The notes: generated by a model from the sequence alone, not told the origin. A stretch of DNA of 17,407 bases from an uncultured Clostridia bacterium (GCA_948777935.1 CAQDYY010000015.1:1-17407); one strand, 5' to 3'; counted from the first letter of the stretch, positions 9,465 to 16,723 are shown. Numbers and translations are program-made.

Positions 9465-10395
9465 ATGAATCTAGATTTAAAAATTGCAACAAGAGAAAGC
9501 TATGGAGAAAAAATAGCAGAACTTGGAGGAAAAAATGATAAAATTGTTGTACTAGATGCAGACCTTGCTGAAGCTACAAAAACAAGTGTATTTAAAAAGA
9601 AATTTCCAAATAGATTTTTTGATATGGGAATTTCAGAACAAGATATGGTATCTACAGCAGCAGGAATGGCAACATGTGGGCTAATGCCATATGTTAGTAC
9701 ATTTGCAATATTTGCTTGTCGGAAGAGCATATGACCAAATTAGAAATAGTATATGCTATCCAAAATTAAATGTAAAAATATGTGCAACACATGCAGGGGT
9801 ATCAGTTGGAGAAGATGGAGCAACCCATCAAATGTTAGAAGATATAGGATTAATGAGAGGGCTTCCTAATATGACAGTACTTAGTGTTTCAGATGATATT
9901 CAAACAAAATGGGCGATAGAACAAATATCTAAAATACAAGGACCTGTATATGTAAGATTAGGAAGATTAAAATCACCAGTAATATATGAAGAAAACCAAA
10001 AATTTGAAATAGGAAAAGGAATTCAAATAGGAGAAGGAACAGATGCCGCTGTAATTGCTACAGGACTTATGGTAAGTGAAGCTATACTTGCAAAAGAAGA
10101 ACTAGAAAAACAAGGAATCAATATTCGTGTAATCGATATGCACACAATTAAGCCAATTGATAAAGAATTAATAGTAAAATCTGCTAAGGAAACAAAACGT
10201 ATAATTACAATAGAAGACCATAGTATTATTGGAGGACTAGGAAGTGCAGTATGTGAAGTACTTTCAGATGAATACCCATGTAGAGTAACAAGAATGGGAA
10301 TGAAAGATATATTTGGAAAATCTGGAAAAGCAGAAAAATTATTAGAGTATTTTGGATTAACTAAATCCGCAATTATAGAAGAAATAAAAAGATAA
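9465..10395 (+). CDS. Transketolase, C-terminal subunit, with one +1 shift
   Basis: This subunit holds the pyrimidine-binding and C-terminal transketolase domains, completing the enzyme begun by the gene just upstream. It has ATRESYGEKIAEL, DADLAEATKT, FFDMGISEQDM with the catalytic glutamate, CATHAGVSVGEDGATHQ, VYVRLGR and a C-terminal DMHTIKPID domain. At C9720 the zero frame reads TGT CGG AAG AGC ATA TGA and stops. Skipping the C restores FAC-GRAYDQIR, a conserved stretch. The reconstructed length of 309 residues is normal. ATG 9465 follows an AGGAAAAA site. Confidence 0.9.
9720..9723 (+). other. +1 shift site CGGA in the transketolase C-terminal subunit
   Basis: The zero-frame codons are TGT CGG AAG, ending at TGA 9732-9734. 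Skipping C9720 gives TGT GGA AGA GCA TAT (C-G-R-A-Y), a conserved family stretch, and the frame then stays open to 10395. Confidence 0.85.
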
Positions 10396-10405
10396 AATTG
10401 CTTAA

Positions 10406-10443
10406 AAAAAGCACATAGGTTACAAAAAAACTATGTGCTTTTT
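10406..10443 (+). terminator. Terminator of the transketolase operon
   Basis: The perfect 13-bp arms 10406-10418 and 10431-10443 end in a T run. The core GCACATA/TATGTGC resembles the terminator at 11673-11719, beyond the next gene. Confidence 0.85.
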
Positions 10444-10452
10444 GTCTAATTT

Positions 10453-10560
10453 TGTCGAAAAGTTTTTCTTGCAAAATAGTGAAAAAGATGTATAATAATA
10501 AAGAATTAAATCTAAAAAATTCAAAATCAAAAAATTCAAAAGCATCAGTGTAAAAACAAA
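10453..10560 (+). repeat. Rpn-gene promoter/leader repeat, copy 1
   Basis: This stretch is strongly similar to 16861-16960 and begins with a TGTCGAAAAGTTTTT block followed by TTGCAA. Each copy lies upstream of an Rpn-type nuclease gene, so the two genes share a control region that has been duplicated or moved with them. Confidence 0.7.
10469..10496 (+). promoter_or_regulatory. Promoter in the Rpn leader repeat, copy 1
   Basis: TTGCAA at 10469-10474 and TATAAT at 10491-10496 are separated by 16 nt. The same boxes and spacing recur at 16877-16904. The transcript would have a leader of ~190 nt before the Rpn ATG. A second TTGAAA/TATAAT pair (10649-10654, 10672-10677) would initiate after the ribosome binding site, so I do not favour it. 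Confidence 0.65.
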
Positions 10561-10690
10561 AAGAAAGTTCTAAAAAATCTAGAACAAAAATCCAAAAACA
10601 AAAAAGAAGAAGGTGATATAAAAATTTAGAACAAATTGTCATTTTGTATTGAAAAGCGAAAAATAAAATGTTATAATAAGGAGGAAAGAA

Positions 10691-11554
10691 ATGGTACAAC
10701 TAACACCTAAAAATGATATCATATTCAAAAAAATATTTGGAAGCAAAGGAAATGAAGCGATTTTAAAAGACTTTTTAACTTCAATAATAGAAGAACCAAT
10801 AAAAGAAATTGAAGTAGAAAAAGATAGTAAGCTAGAAAAGGAAGAATTAAACGATAAAGTAGGAATATTAGATATAAAAGCGAAACTAGATAATGGCACT
10901 CAAATAAATATAGAGATGCAAGTAGTAAATCAACAAAACATGGAAAAAAGGACACTATTCTATTGGGGAAAGCTATACACAGGAAGTATACATGAAGGAG
11001 AGCCCTTTTATGGGTTAAAGAAAACAATAACAATAAATTTATTAGATTTTAATTATTTTGATACAAAAGAATATCATACAAAATGGCATATAGTAGAAGA
11101 TACAGAAAAAGACAAAGTATTAACAGATGTATTAGAAATACACTTTATAGAGTTAAAAAAATTCATAAAAGCAGAGAAAAAGCCAGAAAATAAAAAAGAA
11201 GAATGGTTATATTTTTTAGATTACAGTAAAGGAGGGATGGTAGAAATGGTAAAAAAGAAAAACAAAGTAATAGAAAAAGCAAATGAAGAATTAGAATATT
11301 TAACAGGATATGAAGCAATAAAAAGGAAAGCAGAACTAAGAGATAAATGGATAAGAGACTATAAAAATGGAATAGATTGTGCAAGAATGACAGGAAGAGA
11401 AGAAGGAAGAGAAGAAGGAAGAGAAGAAGGAAGAAAAGAAAAAATAGAAATTATAAAAGAAATGATAAAATTAGGAGTAAATAAAGAAATTATTTGCCGA
11501 ATCACAAAAATAAAAGAAGAAGAACTAAAAAGAATACAAAAAGATGTGGGATAG
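10691..11554 (+). CDS. Rpn-family recombination-promoting nuclease / putative transposase
   Basis: This 287-residue PD-(D/E)XK protein belongs to the Rpn/YhgA-like family, which is widespread, often multicopy and linked to RecA-independent recombination. The N-terminus (PKNDIIFKKIFGSKGNEAIL) is typical. The likely nuclease core is D61 (GILDIKAKL), E75 and Q77 (INIEMQV). The C-terminal part is helical and basic, with a tandem GREE repeat at about residues 235-250, then a short lineage-typical tail (EMIKLGVNKEIICRITKI). ATG 10691 follows a perfect AAGGAGG (10678-10684). It has its own promoter and lies between two similar terminators, as an autonomous or mobile unit would. The frame is intact. 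Confidence 0.85.
   Translation: MVQLTPKNDIIFKKIFGSKGNEAILKDFLTSIIEEPIKEIEVEKDSKLEKEELNDKVGILDIKAKLDNGTQINIEMQVVNQQNMEKRTLFYWGKLYTGSIHEGEPFYGLKKTITINLLDFNYFDTKEYHTKWHIVEDTEKDKVLTDVLEIHFIELKKFIKAEKKPENKKEEWLYFLDYSKGGMVEMVKKKNKVIEKANEELEYLTGYEAIKRKAELRDKWIRDYKNGIDCARMTGREEGREEGREEGRKEKIEIIKEMIKLGVNKEIICRITKIKEEELKRIQKDVG
11393..11440 (+). repeat. 12-bp tandem repeat inside the Rpn gene
   Basis: Four consecutive 12-nt units encode GREE, GREE, GREE and GRKE. Such EGREEG tracts are common in Rpn-like proteins. Slippage here would add or remove whole four-residue units without breaking the frame. Confidence 0.8.
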
Positions 11555-11672
11555 AAATAAAATGACAGGGTATTAAGTTAATAGAACATAACATATAATA
11601 TAAGGAGTATAATTAAAAGTATTACATAGATATACTTTGTCACAAAAAAGTTACAAAAATTTAATATTGCTT

Positions 11673-11719
11673 AAAAAAGCACATAAATGGTAAAATATAG
11701 ACAATTTATGTGCTTTTTT
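11673..11719 (+). terminator. Terminator after the Rpn gene
   Basis: The perfect 16-bp arms 11673-11688 and 11704-11719 are followed by further T. Its left side (TTGCTTAAAAAAGCACATA) matches the terminator before the Rpn gene nearly exactly. Between the Rpn stop and this site I see only AT-rich DNA with an orphan AAGGAG near 11602 and no start codon suitably spaced after it. Confidence 0.85.
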
Positions 11720-11732
11720 TTATGTTTTACTA

Positions 11733-11761
11733 TTGCAATTATTTTGTTTTATTGTTATGAT
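11733..11761 (+). promoter_or_regulatory. Promoter of the ftsEX cluster
   Basis: TTGCAA at 11733-11738 and TATGAT at 11756-11761 are 17 nt apart. They lie immediately after the terminator and ~40 nt before ftsE. Confidence 0.6.
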
Positions 11762-11802
11762 AAAAGAGGATGTAAATTGGACAATTATATAGGAGAAAAA
11801 GT

Positions 11803-12490
11803 ATGATTGAATTTAGAAATGTCAATAAAAAATATGATACAGGTACAGAAGCAGTACATAATGCAAATTTTGCAATTGAAAAAGGAGAATTCGCATTTTT
11901 AGTAGGTTCATCAGGTTCACGGAAAATCAACTTTAATTAAACTAATTTTAAAAGAAGAAGAGCCAACCTCAGGAAATATAATTATAAATGGAAAAGATAC
12001 AACATTTTTAAAGAAAAATAGAGTTCCATATCTACGTAGAAGTATGGGAATTGTGTTTCAAGATTTTAGGTTATTACCAGATAAAACAGTATATGATAAT
12101 GTAGCATTTGCTATGTATATTGTAAAAGCATCACCAAGACACATTAGAAGGCAAGTACCAATGGTTTTATCACTTGTAGGCTTAAGCCAAAAAGCACGAA
12201 TGTATCCAAATGAATTATCAGGAGGAGAGCAACAAAGAGTTGCCCTAGCGCGTGCACTTGTAAATAACCCATCTATGCTAATTGCAGATGAACCAACAGG
12301 AAACCTAGACCCAGATACTGCATGGGATATTATGATGTTATTAAATGAAATTAACATGAGAGGGACAACTGTTATTGTTGCAACTCATGCAAAAGATATA
12401 GTAGATAGAATGAAAAAAAGAGTTATTCAAATCGAAAAAGGTAATATCGTAAGAGATGATAAAAAAGGTGGTTATGACAGTGAAGTATAA
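11803..12490 (+). CDS. ftsE: Cell-division ATP-binding protein FtsE, with one +1 shift
   Basis: FtsE is the cytoplasmic ATPase of the FtsEX complex, which signals across the membrane to activate peptidoglycan hydrolases. ATG 11803 has AGGAG just upstream (11791-11795). The frame runs 39 codons to the Walker A region, where an extra C at 11920 precedes GGA. Skipping it gives GSSGSGKST at residues 35-43. After this come the Q-loop VFQDFRLLPDKTVYDNVAFA, the ABC signature LSGGEQQR (residues 138-145), Walker B LIADEPTG and the switch histidine ATHAKD. The reconstructed 228 residues are exactly usual for FtsE. Without the shift the product is 45 residues. The 3' end overlaps the ftsX start. Confidence 0.93.
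11920..11923 (+). other. +1 shift site CGGA in the ftsE Walker A motif
   Basis: The zero-frame codons are TCA CGG AAA, ending at TAA 11938-11940. Skipping C11920 gives TCA GGA AAA TCA ACT (S-G-K-S-T), the invariant ATP-binding loop. Confidence 0.88.
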
Positions 12491-13383
12491 TGTAGTAAGT
12501 TATTTTATAGGAGAAGGATTTAGAAACGTATTAAAAAATAAAAAGTCGACCATGTCAGCAATAACAGTTATGCTTTTATGTATGATAATTTTTGGCGTGT
12601 TCTTTATACTAGGTGAAAATATTAACCATATTATGAGTACAGTAGAAGAAGCACAAGGTTTACAAGTCTTCTTTAAAATGGGAACGAAAGATGCTAGAAT
12701 GCAGGAAATAGGAGAACAAATTAAAAGTATTGATGGAATAAATACTGTTAAATTTATATCAAAAGAAGAAGGATATAATGAATACAAAGAAAATTTAAAA
12801 AATAATCCAGGAGCACTAGAAGGAATTACAAGTGACATTTTACCAGATTCATATAGAGTAACACTGTCAAAGCTAGAGTTAAATGAACAAATACAAGGGC
12901 AAATAACCAATATTGTAGGAAAAGATTTAGATGAAATTAGAAGTAGCAATGAAACTATATCATCAATTATGAAAATAGGAAAGGGAATTAGAATATTCAC
13001 ATTAGTTTTACTTTTAATTTTAGTATTATTTGCAGTAGTTATTATTTCAAATACAATAAAACTTACGGTACATGCAAGAAGAAAAGAAATATCAATTATG
13101 AAATATGTAGGAGCAACAAACAGTTTTATTAGAGGACCATTTATTGTAGAAGGTATATTAATTGGTGTATTATCTGCTCTTATTGCAATATTAGTGGTTG
13201 GGTTAATATATAATGGTATTATTCCAAACATAGAGCAATCTGAAGTTGTGCAAAAATTAGAAATAACATTTGTTACATTTTCTAATATGTTTAAATTACT
13301 TATAATGGTATACTTAATATTAGGAATTGGAATTGGTGTTGTGCGGAAGTAGTATATCAATGAGAAAATATTTGGAGGTATAA
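12474..13383 (+). CDS. ftsX: Cell-division membrane protein FtsX, with one +1 shift
   Basis: FtsX is the membrane partner of FtsE and contacts extracellular hydrolase activators. I chose ATG 12474 (MTVKYNVVSYFIGEG), 17 nt inside the ftsE 3' end and preceded by GGTGG, over an in-frame ATG at 12456. The topology is the family's: one membrane segment at about 27-47, a large outer loop (about 48-170), then three segments near 173-195, 221-247 and 273-296. RRKEISIMKYVGA is conserved. At C13344 the zero frame reads GTG CGG AAG TAG and stops. Skipping the C gives GVV-GSSISMRKYLEV and TAA 13381-13383, for 302 residues. The restored SMRKYL end is typical. The next gene starts 5 nt later. Confidence 0.92.
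13344..13347 (+). other. +1 shift site CGGA near the end of ftsX
   Basis: The zero-frame codons are GTG CGG AAG TAG, with a stop two codons after CGG. Skipping C13344 gives GTG GGA AGT AGT ATA and 12 more codons ending in the typical RKYL tail. The shift site lies in the last membrane segment (G291). Confidence 0.85.
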
Positions 13384-13388
13384 GATTT

Positions 13389-14579
13389 ATGAAAAGAAAA
13401 ATAGTTTCTATTATAATGATTATTGTAATTTGTTTAAGTATGAGTTTATATACATTTGCATCTTCTATAACAGACTTAAACAATAAAAAAGATGAAGCAG
13501 CAAGCAATATAAAAGATGCAAAAGATCAGTTAGAAGGAGTAAAAGACCAAAAAAGTGAAGCTTTAGCTGCAATAGATGAATTAACTGCACAAATAGCAGA
13601 AAGTCAAGAAGAATTGGACAAGCTAAATGCAGAAGTAAAAGAACTAGAAGCATCTATAAAGCAAACAGAAAAAGAACTCTCAGAAGCACAAGAAAGACAA
13701 GACAAACAACAAGATGCATTAGAAAAAAGAGTTGTTGCACAATATAAATCTGGTTCAATTTCATATTGGGATATTTTATTAAGCCCAGGAAGCCCATTAG
13801 AATTTATTTCTAATTTACATATGTTTAATAAAATTGCAAAATATGATAATGACTTAATAGATACAATTGAACAAGAAAAGAAAACTATTGAGGAAAAAAA
13901 GGAACAACTAGATACTGAAAAAGCAAAAGTAAAAACAGCAAAAGCAAATGCAGAAAAAGAAAATGTTAAATTAAAAAATGCAAAAGTAATAAAAAACAGC
14001 AAAGTAGCACAATTATCAGAAGAAGAAAAATCAATACAAGCAAAAATAGATGAATTCCAAAGAGAGATGGATGCAGCAGAAGCTGAAATTAGAAGGATAG
14101 CAGCGGCATCTTCTGGAAATGGTGGAGCAAACTTTAACGGGCAATTAAAATGGCCATGTCCAAATTATACAAGAATTACATCATATTTTGGAAATAGAGA
14201 ATCACCTGGGGGTGGAGTTGGATCTAGAAATCACAAAGGTATAGACTTAGGAGCGCCAAAAGGAGCAAGTATACTAGCAGCAGAAAGTGGAACTGTTATT
14301 ACAGTATCATATACATGTAAACATGATTATCCAAAAACAGCATCAACAAAATGTAGCTGTGGAGGAGGATATGGAAATTACGTTATGGTTGACCATGGAG
14401 GAGGAATGGTTACTCTTTATGCACACTGTTCAACTATAAATGTATCTAAAGGTCAAAAAGTATCTAAAGGTCAACAAATAGCAGGAGTAGGATGTACAGG
14501 TTATTCAACAGGAAACCACTTACACTTTGGAGTATTACTAAGAGGTACATATGTAAATCCATTACCATATATAACATAG
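13389..14579 (+). CDS. EnvC-like secreted coiled-coil M23 peptidase
   Basis: This is a 396-residue exported peptidoglycan hydrolase or hydrolase regulator. A signal peptide (MKRKIVSIIMIIVICLSM, cleaved near residue 25) leads to a long coiled coil (about 28-240). The C-terminal M23/LytM domain has the zinc ligands H282 and D286 (HKGID) and HLHFG with H377 and H379, so it looks catalytically competent. Between these lies a cysteine-containing insertion with C310, H312, C322 and C324. ATG 13389 has GGAGG (13374-13378) inside the ftsX 3' end, suggesting translational coupling. The family and position match the FtsEX-controlled hydrolases that cleave septal peptidoglycan. The frame is intact. Confidence 0.9.
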   Translation: MKRKIVSIIMIIVICLSMSLYTFASSITDLNNKKDEAASNIKDAKDQLEGVKDQKSEALAAIDELTAQIAESQEELDKLNAEVKELEASIKQTEKELSEAQERQDKQQDALEKRVVAQYKSGSISYWDILLSPGSPLEFISNLHMFNKIAKYDNDLIDTIEQEKKTIEEKKEQLDTEKAKVKTAKANAEKENVKLKNAKVIKNSKVAQLSEEEKSIQAKIDEFQREMDAAEAEIRRIAAASSGNGGANFNGQLKWPCPNYTRITSYFGNRESPGGGVGSRNHKGIDLGAPKGASILAAESGTVITVSYTCKHDYPKTASTKCSCGGGYGNYVMVDHGGGMVTLYAHCSTINVSKGQKVSKGQQIAGVGCTGYSTGNHLHFGVLLRGTYVNPLPYIT

Positions 14580-14597
14580 AAAATCGATTTATATAAA

Positions 14598-14638
14598 AAG
14601 AAATTAGAACGGAAATGAAAAAAACGTTCTAATTTCTT
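14598..14638 (+). terminator. Hairpin terminator after the M23 gene
   Basis: The arms 14598-14611 and 14625-14638 pair perfectly over 14 bp, with a 13-nt A-rich loop. The T tract after it is weak, so termination may be partial, allowing read-through to the S41 gene. Confidence 0.6.
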
Positions 14639-14709
14639 ATTGTATAAAATGTAAGAGGAAACAAAAGACTTATGAAAAAGTCTAATATTATTTTGTGAAA
14701 TTTTTATAA

Positions 14710-14743
14710 AATTATACTATAAATTTAAAAATATAGTATAATT
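14710..14743 (+). promoter_or_regulatory. Palindrome over the -10 region of the S41 protease gene
   Basis: A perfect 12-bp inverted repeat (14710-14721 and 14732-14743) contains a TATAAT (14737-14742). No good -35 is seen at 17 nt; TTATAC at 14712-14717 would leave 19 nt. It may be an operator or simply an AT-rich symmetric promoter. The remaining gap from 14639 to 14774 is AT-rich spacer. Confidence 0.4.
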
Positions 14744-14774
14744 AGAAAAGAAAACAAAAAATGGGAGGAAGAAA

Positions 14775-15983
14775 ATGGAATCAGATAAACGACAAAAAAT
14801 TTATAAAGTAGTTATGCTTGTAGTAATTGTTGCTGTTATAACCTTTATTACTACAACATTATTTATGAGCCAATATATAGAGGGGAATATACGCTATATT
14901 CCAACAGCGTATAATGATGGTGGAATTTCAAGCAGTATTGCAAGCTTTAGAAAAATAATAGACCAAAAATTTTTAGGAGAAATTGATGAAGAAAAAGTAA
15001 AGCAAGAGGCTATACGTGGATATATAAAAGGGCTAGATGACCCATATACAGAATACATGACAAAAGAAGAAATGGAAGAATTTACATCAGACGTTATGGG
15101 AAATTTTACTGGAATAGGAATTTACCTGACAAAAGATACAGAAAAAAATGCAGTTATTGTTATATCTCCAATAAAAGATACCCCAGCACATAAAGCAGGA
15201 ATCTTGCCAGGAGATATTATTGCAAAAGTTGATGGAGTATCTTATACAGGAGAGCAATTAACAGAAGCCTCAAATAAAATAAAAGGTGAAGTTGGAAGTA
15301 AAGTAACACTTGAAATTGTAAGAGATAACAAAACTTTAACATTTGAAATAACAAGAGAAAATATAAAAATAAATCATGTAGAATCAAAACTATTAGAAAA
15401 TAATATTGGATACATTGAGTTCAATTCTTTTGATGATGGATGTAGTAAAGAGTTTAAATCTAAATTAGAAGAACTAAAGGCAAAGAATATAAATAGTCTT
15501 ATTATTGATATACGTAGTAATGGTGGAGGTCTAGTAGACGAAGCTTTAGATATTGCAGATTATATTGTAGAAAAAGATAAAACTTTATTAATTACAGTAG
15601 ATAAAAACCAAAATGAAGAAATTACAAAAGCTAAAATAGATCCAATAATAGATGTACCAGTTGTTTTATTAATGAACGAGACTTCAGCAAGTGCATCAGA
15701 AATATTAGCAGGAGCCCTAAAAGATAATGGAAAAGTAACAATAGTAGGAGAAAAAAGTTATGGAAAAGGAGTAATACAAGAATTACTAACTTTAAAAGAT
15801 GGTAGTGGATTAAAAATTACAACTAATGAGTATTATACTCCAAACCGTAATAAAATTAACAAAGTAGGTATTACACCAGATATAGAAGTAGTTTTATTAG
15901 ATGAACTAAAAGAAAAATTAATATTAGAAGAAAAAGAAGATACACAATTACAAAAATCAATTGAAATATTAAAGAAAAAGTGA
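14775..15983 (+). CDS. S41-family C-terminal processing protease (CtpA-like)
   Basis: A 402-residue membrane-anchored serine protease. One N-terminal membrane segment (about residues 11-30) is followed by the substrate-gating N-terminal region (AIRGYIKGLDDPYTEYM). A PDZ domain follows (GIGIYLTKD to VRDNKTLTFEI, about 112-200), then the S41 core with IRSNGGGLVDEAL, the Ser motif NETSASASEILAGAL and the Lys motif EKSYGKGVIQ, the Ser/Lys catalytic dyad. ATG 14775 follows GGGAGG. CtpA proteases commonly sit beside ftsEX and M23 genes and process or degrade envelope hydrolases, so this probably tunes the same pathway. The frame is intact. Confidence 0.92.
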   Translation: MESDKRQKIYKVVMLVVIVAVITFITTTLFMSQYIEGNIRYIPTAYNDGGISSSIASFRKIIDQKFLGEIDEEKVKQEAIRGYIKGLDDPYTEYMTKEEMEEFTSDVMGNFTGIGIYLTKDTEKNAVIVISPIKDTPAHKAGILPGDIIAKVDGVSYTGEQLTEASNKIKGEVGSKVTLEIVRDNKTLTFEITRENIKINHVESKLLENNIGYIEFNSFDDGCSKEFKSKLEELKAKNINSLIIDIRSNGGGLVDEALDIADYIVEKDKTLLITVDKNQNEEITKAKIDPIIDVPVVLLMNETSASASEILAGALKDNGKVTIVGEKSYGKGVIQELLTLKDGSGLKITTNEYYTPNRNKINKVGITPDIEVVLLDELKEKLILEEKEDTQLQKSIEILKKK

Positions 15984-15989
15984 TATAAT
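15961..15989 (+). promoter_or_regulatory. Promoter of the AIM24-family gene
   Basis: TTGAAA at 15961-15966 and TATAAT at 15984-15989 are 17 nt apart, both consensus. The -35 lies in the last codons of the S41 gene, so the next gene can be transcribed on its own. Confidence 0.7.
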
Positions 15990-16027
15990 GCTCATGTTAA
16001 ATTTAATATTTAAAGGGGGAATTAAAC

Positions 16028-16705
16028 GTGGAAGCAAAAATAGTAGGAGATATGCTACCAGCAGTTATTTGCAAACTTAAAAAAGGAGAATCTGTCATTA
16101 CAGAAAATGGTGGAATGAGTTGGATGGATGATTCTTTAGAAATGAAAACTACAACAAATGGCGGAATTATGAAAGGAATTGGAAGAGCATTTGCAGGAGA
16201 ATCTATATTCATGAATGTATATACTGCAAATGAAGATGATGCAGAAATTGCATTTTCATCATCTTTTCCAGGACAAATACTAGAATTTGACCTAAAAGAA
16301 GGAGAAACTATAATTGCACAAAAAAAAGCTTTCTTATGTTCAGAAAAAACAGTAGATATCAAAATGCAATTCCGTAAAAAATTAGGAGCAGGGTTCTTTG
16401 GTGGAGAAGGATTTATTATGCAGAAAATAACAGGACCAGGTAAAGTATACCTTGAAATAGACGGAAATGTTATAAAAAGAGAATTAAAAGAAGGCGAAAA
16501 AATAAAAGTAGATAATGGATATGTAGCAGCAATGACACAAGATGTAAAATTAGATATTGAAACAGTAAAAGGTGTTAAAAACATTTTATTTGGTGGAGAA
16601 GGTCTATTTGTTACTAGTTTAAAAGGACCAGGAACAGTATACTTACAAACAATGCCAGTTTCAAAACTAGCAAGTCTATTATATTTAGGTGGAGCACAAA
16701 GATAG
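16028..16705 (+). CDS. AIM24 / TIGR00266-family protein
   Basis: A 225-residue beta-rich protein of the AIM24 family (TIGR00266), widespread in bacteria. Its mitochondrial relative affects inner-membrane organisation; the bacterial function is unknown. Typical features are KKGESVITENGGMSWMD near the N-terminus, a glycine-rich GAGFFGGEGF centre repeated as LFGGEGLF, and the closing LQTMPVSKLA. These suggest an internal duplication within the fold. The start is GTG 16028 after an AAAGGGGG site. It has its own promoter and terminator. No membrane segment or signal peptide is seen. Confidence 0.88.
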   Translation: MEAKIVGDMLPAVICKLKKGESVITENGGMSWMDDSLEMKTTTNGGIMKGIGRAFAGESIFMNVYTANEDDAEIAFSSSFPGQILEFDLKEGETIIAQKKAFLCSEKTVDIKMQFRKKLGAGFFGGEGFIMQKITGPGKVYLEIDGNVIKRELKEGEKIKVDNGYVAAMTQDVKLDIETVKGVKNILFGGEGLFVTSLKGPGTVYLQTMPVSKLASLLYLGGAQR

Positions 16706-16723
16706 AAAAGTGTAATATATGTA

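Noticed and set aside
10649..10677. Second consensus promoter just before the Rpn gene
   Set aside because: Its start point would fall at or after the AAGGAGG site (10678-10684), leaving the transcript without a ribosome binding site. The upstream 10469-10496 promoter is repeated elsewhere and fits better.
11393..11440. Short tandem repeat as a CRISPR-like array
   Set aside because: The units are 12 nt with no spacers and encode GREE in frame, a known type of low-complexity tract in Rpn proteins. I saw no CRISPR array in the window.
1262..13347. CGG reassigned to another amino acid (as known in some bacteria)
   Set aside because: A triplet reassignment would not restore the frame. After each CGG the zero frame reaches a stop within 0-22 codons, while the conserved protein continues in the +1 frame.
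1181..13383. addA, hemW, tkt C, ftsE and ftsX as ordinary pseudogenes
   Set aside because: Both sides of each break keep family motifs and normal total length, and every break is the same C before GG(A/T). Random decay would give varied indels and stops.
12500..13507. 335-residue open frame on the - strand across ftsX
   Set aside because: It is a shadow of ftsX in AT-rich DNA with biased codons. It has no recognisable motif and conflicts with the clear + strand genes.
14598..14638. The CGG in the terminator after the M23 gene as a seventh extra-C site
   Set aside because: The bases around 14610-14611 pair with the opposite arm of the hairpin, so the C appears genuine, and no reading frame is involved.
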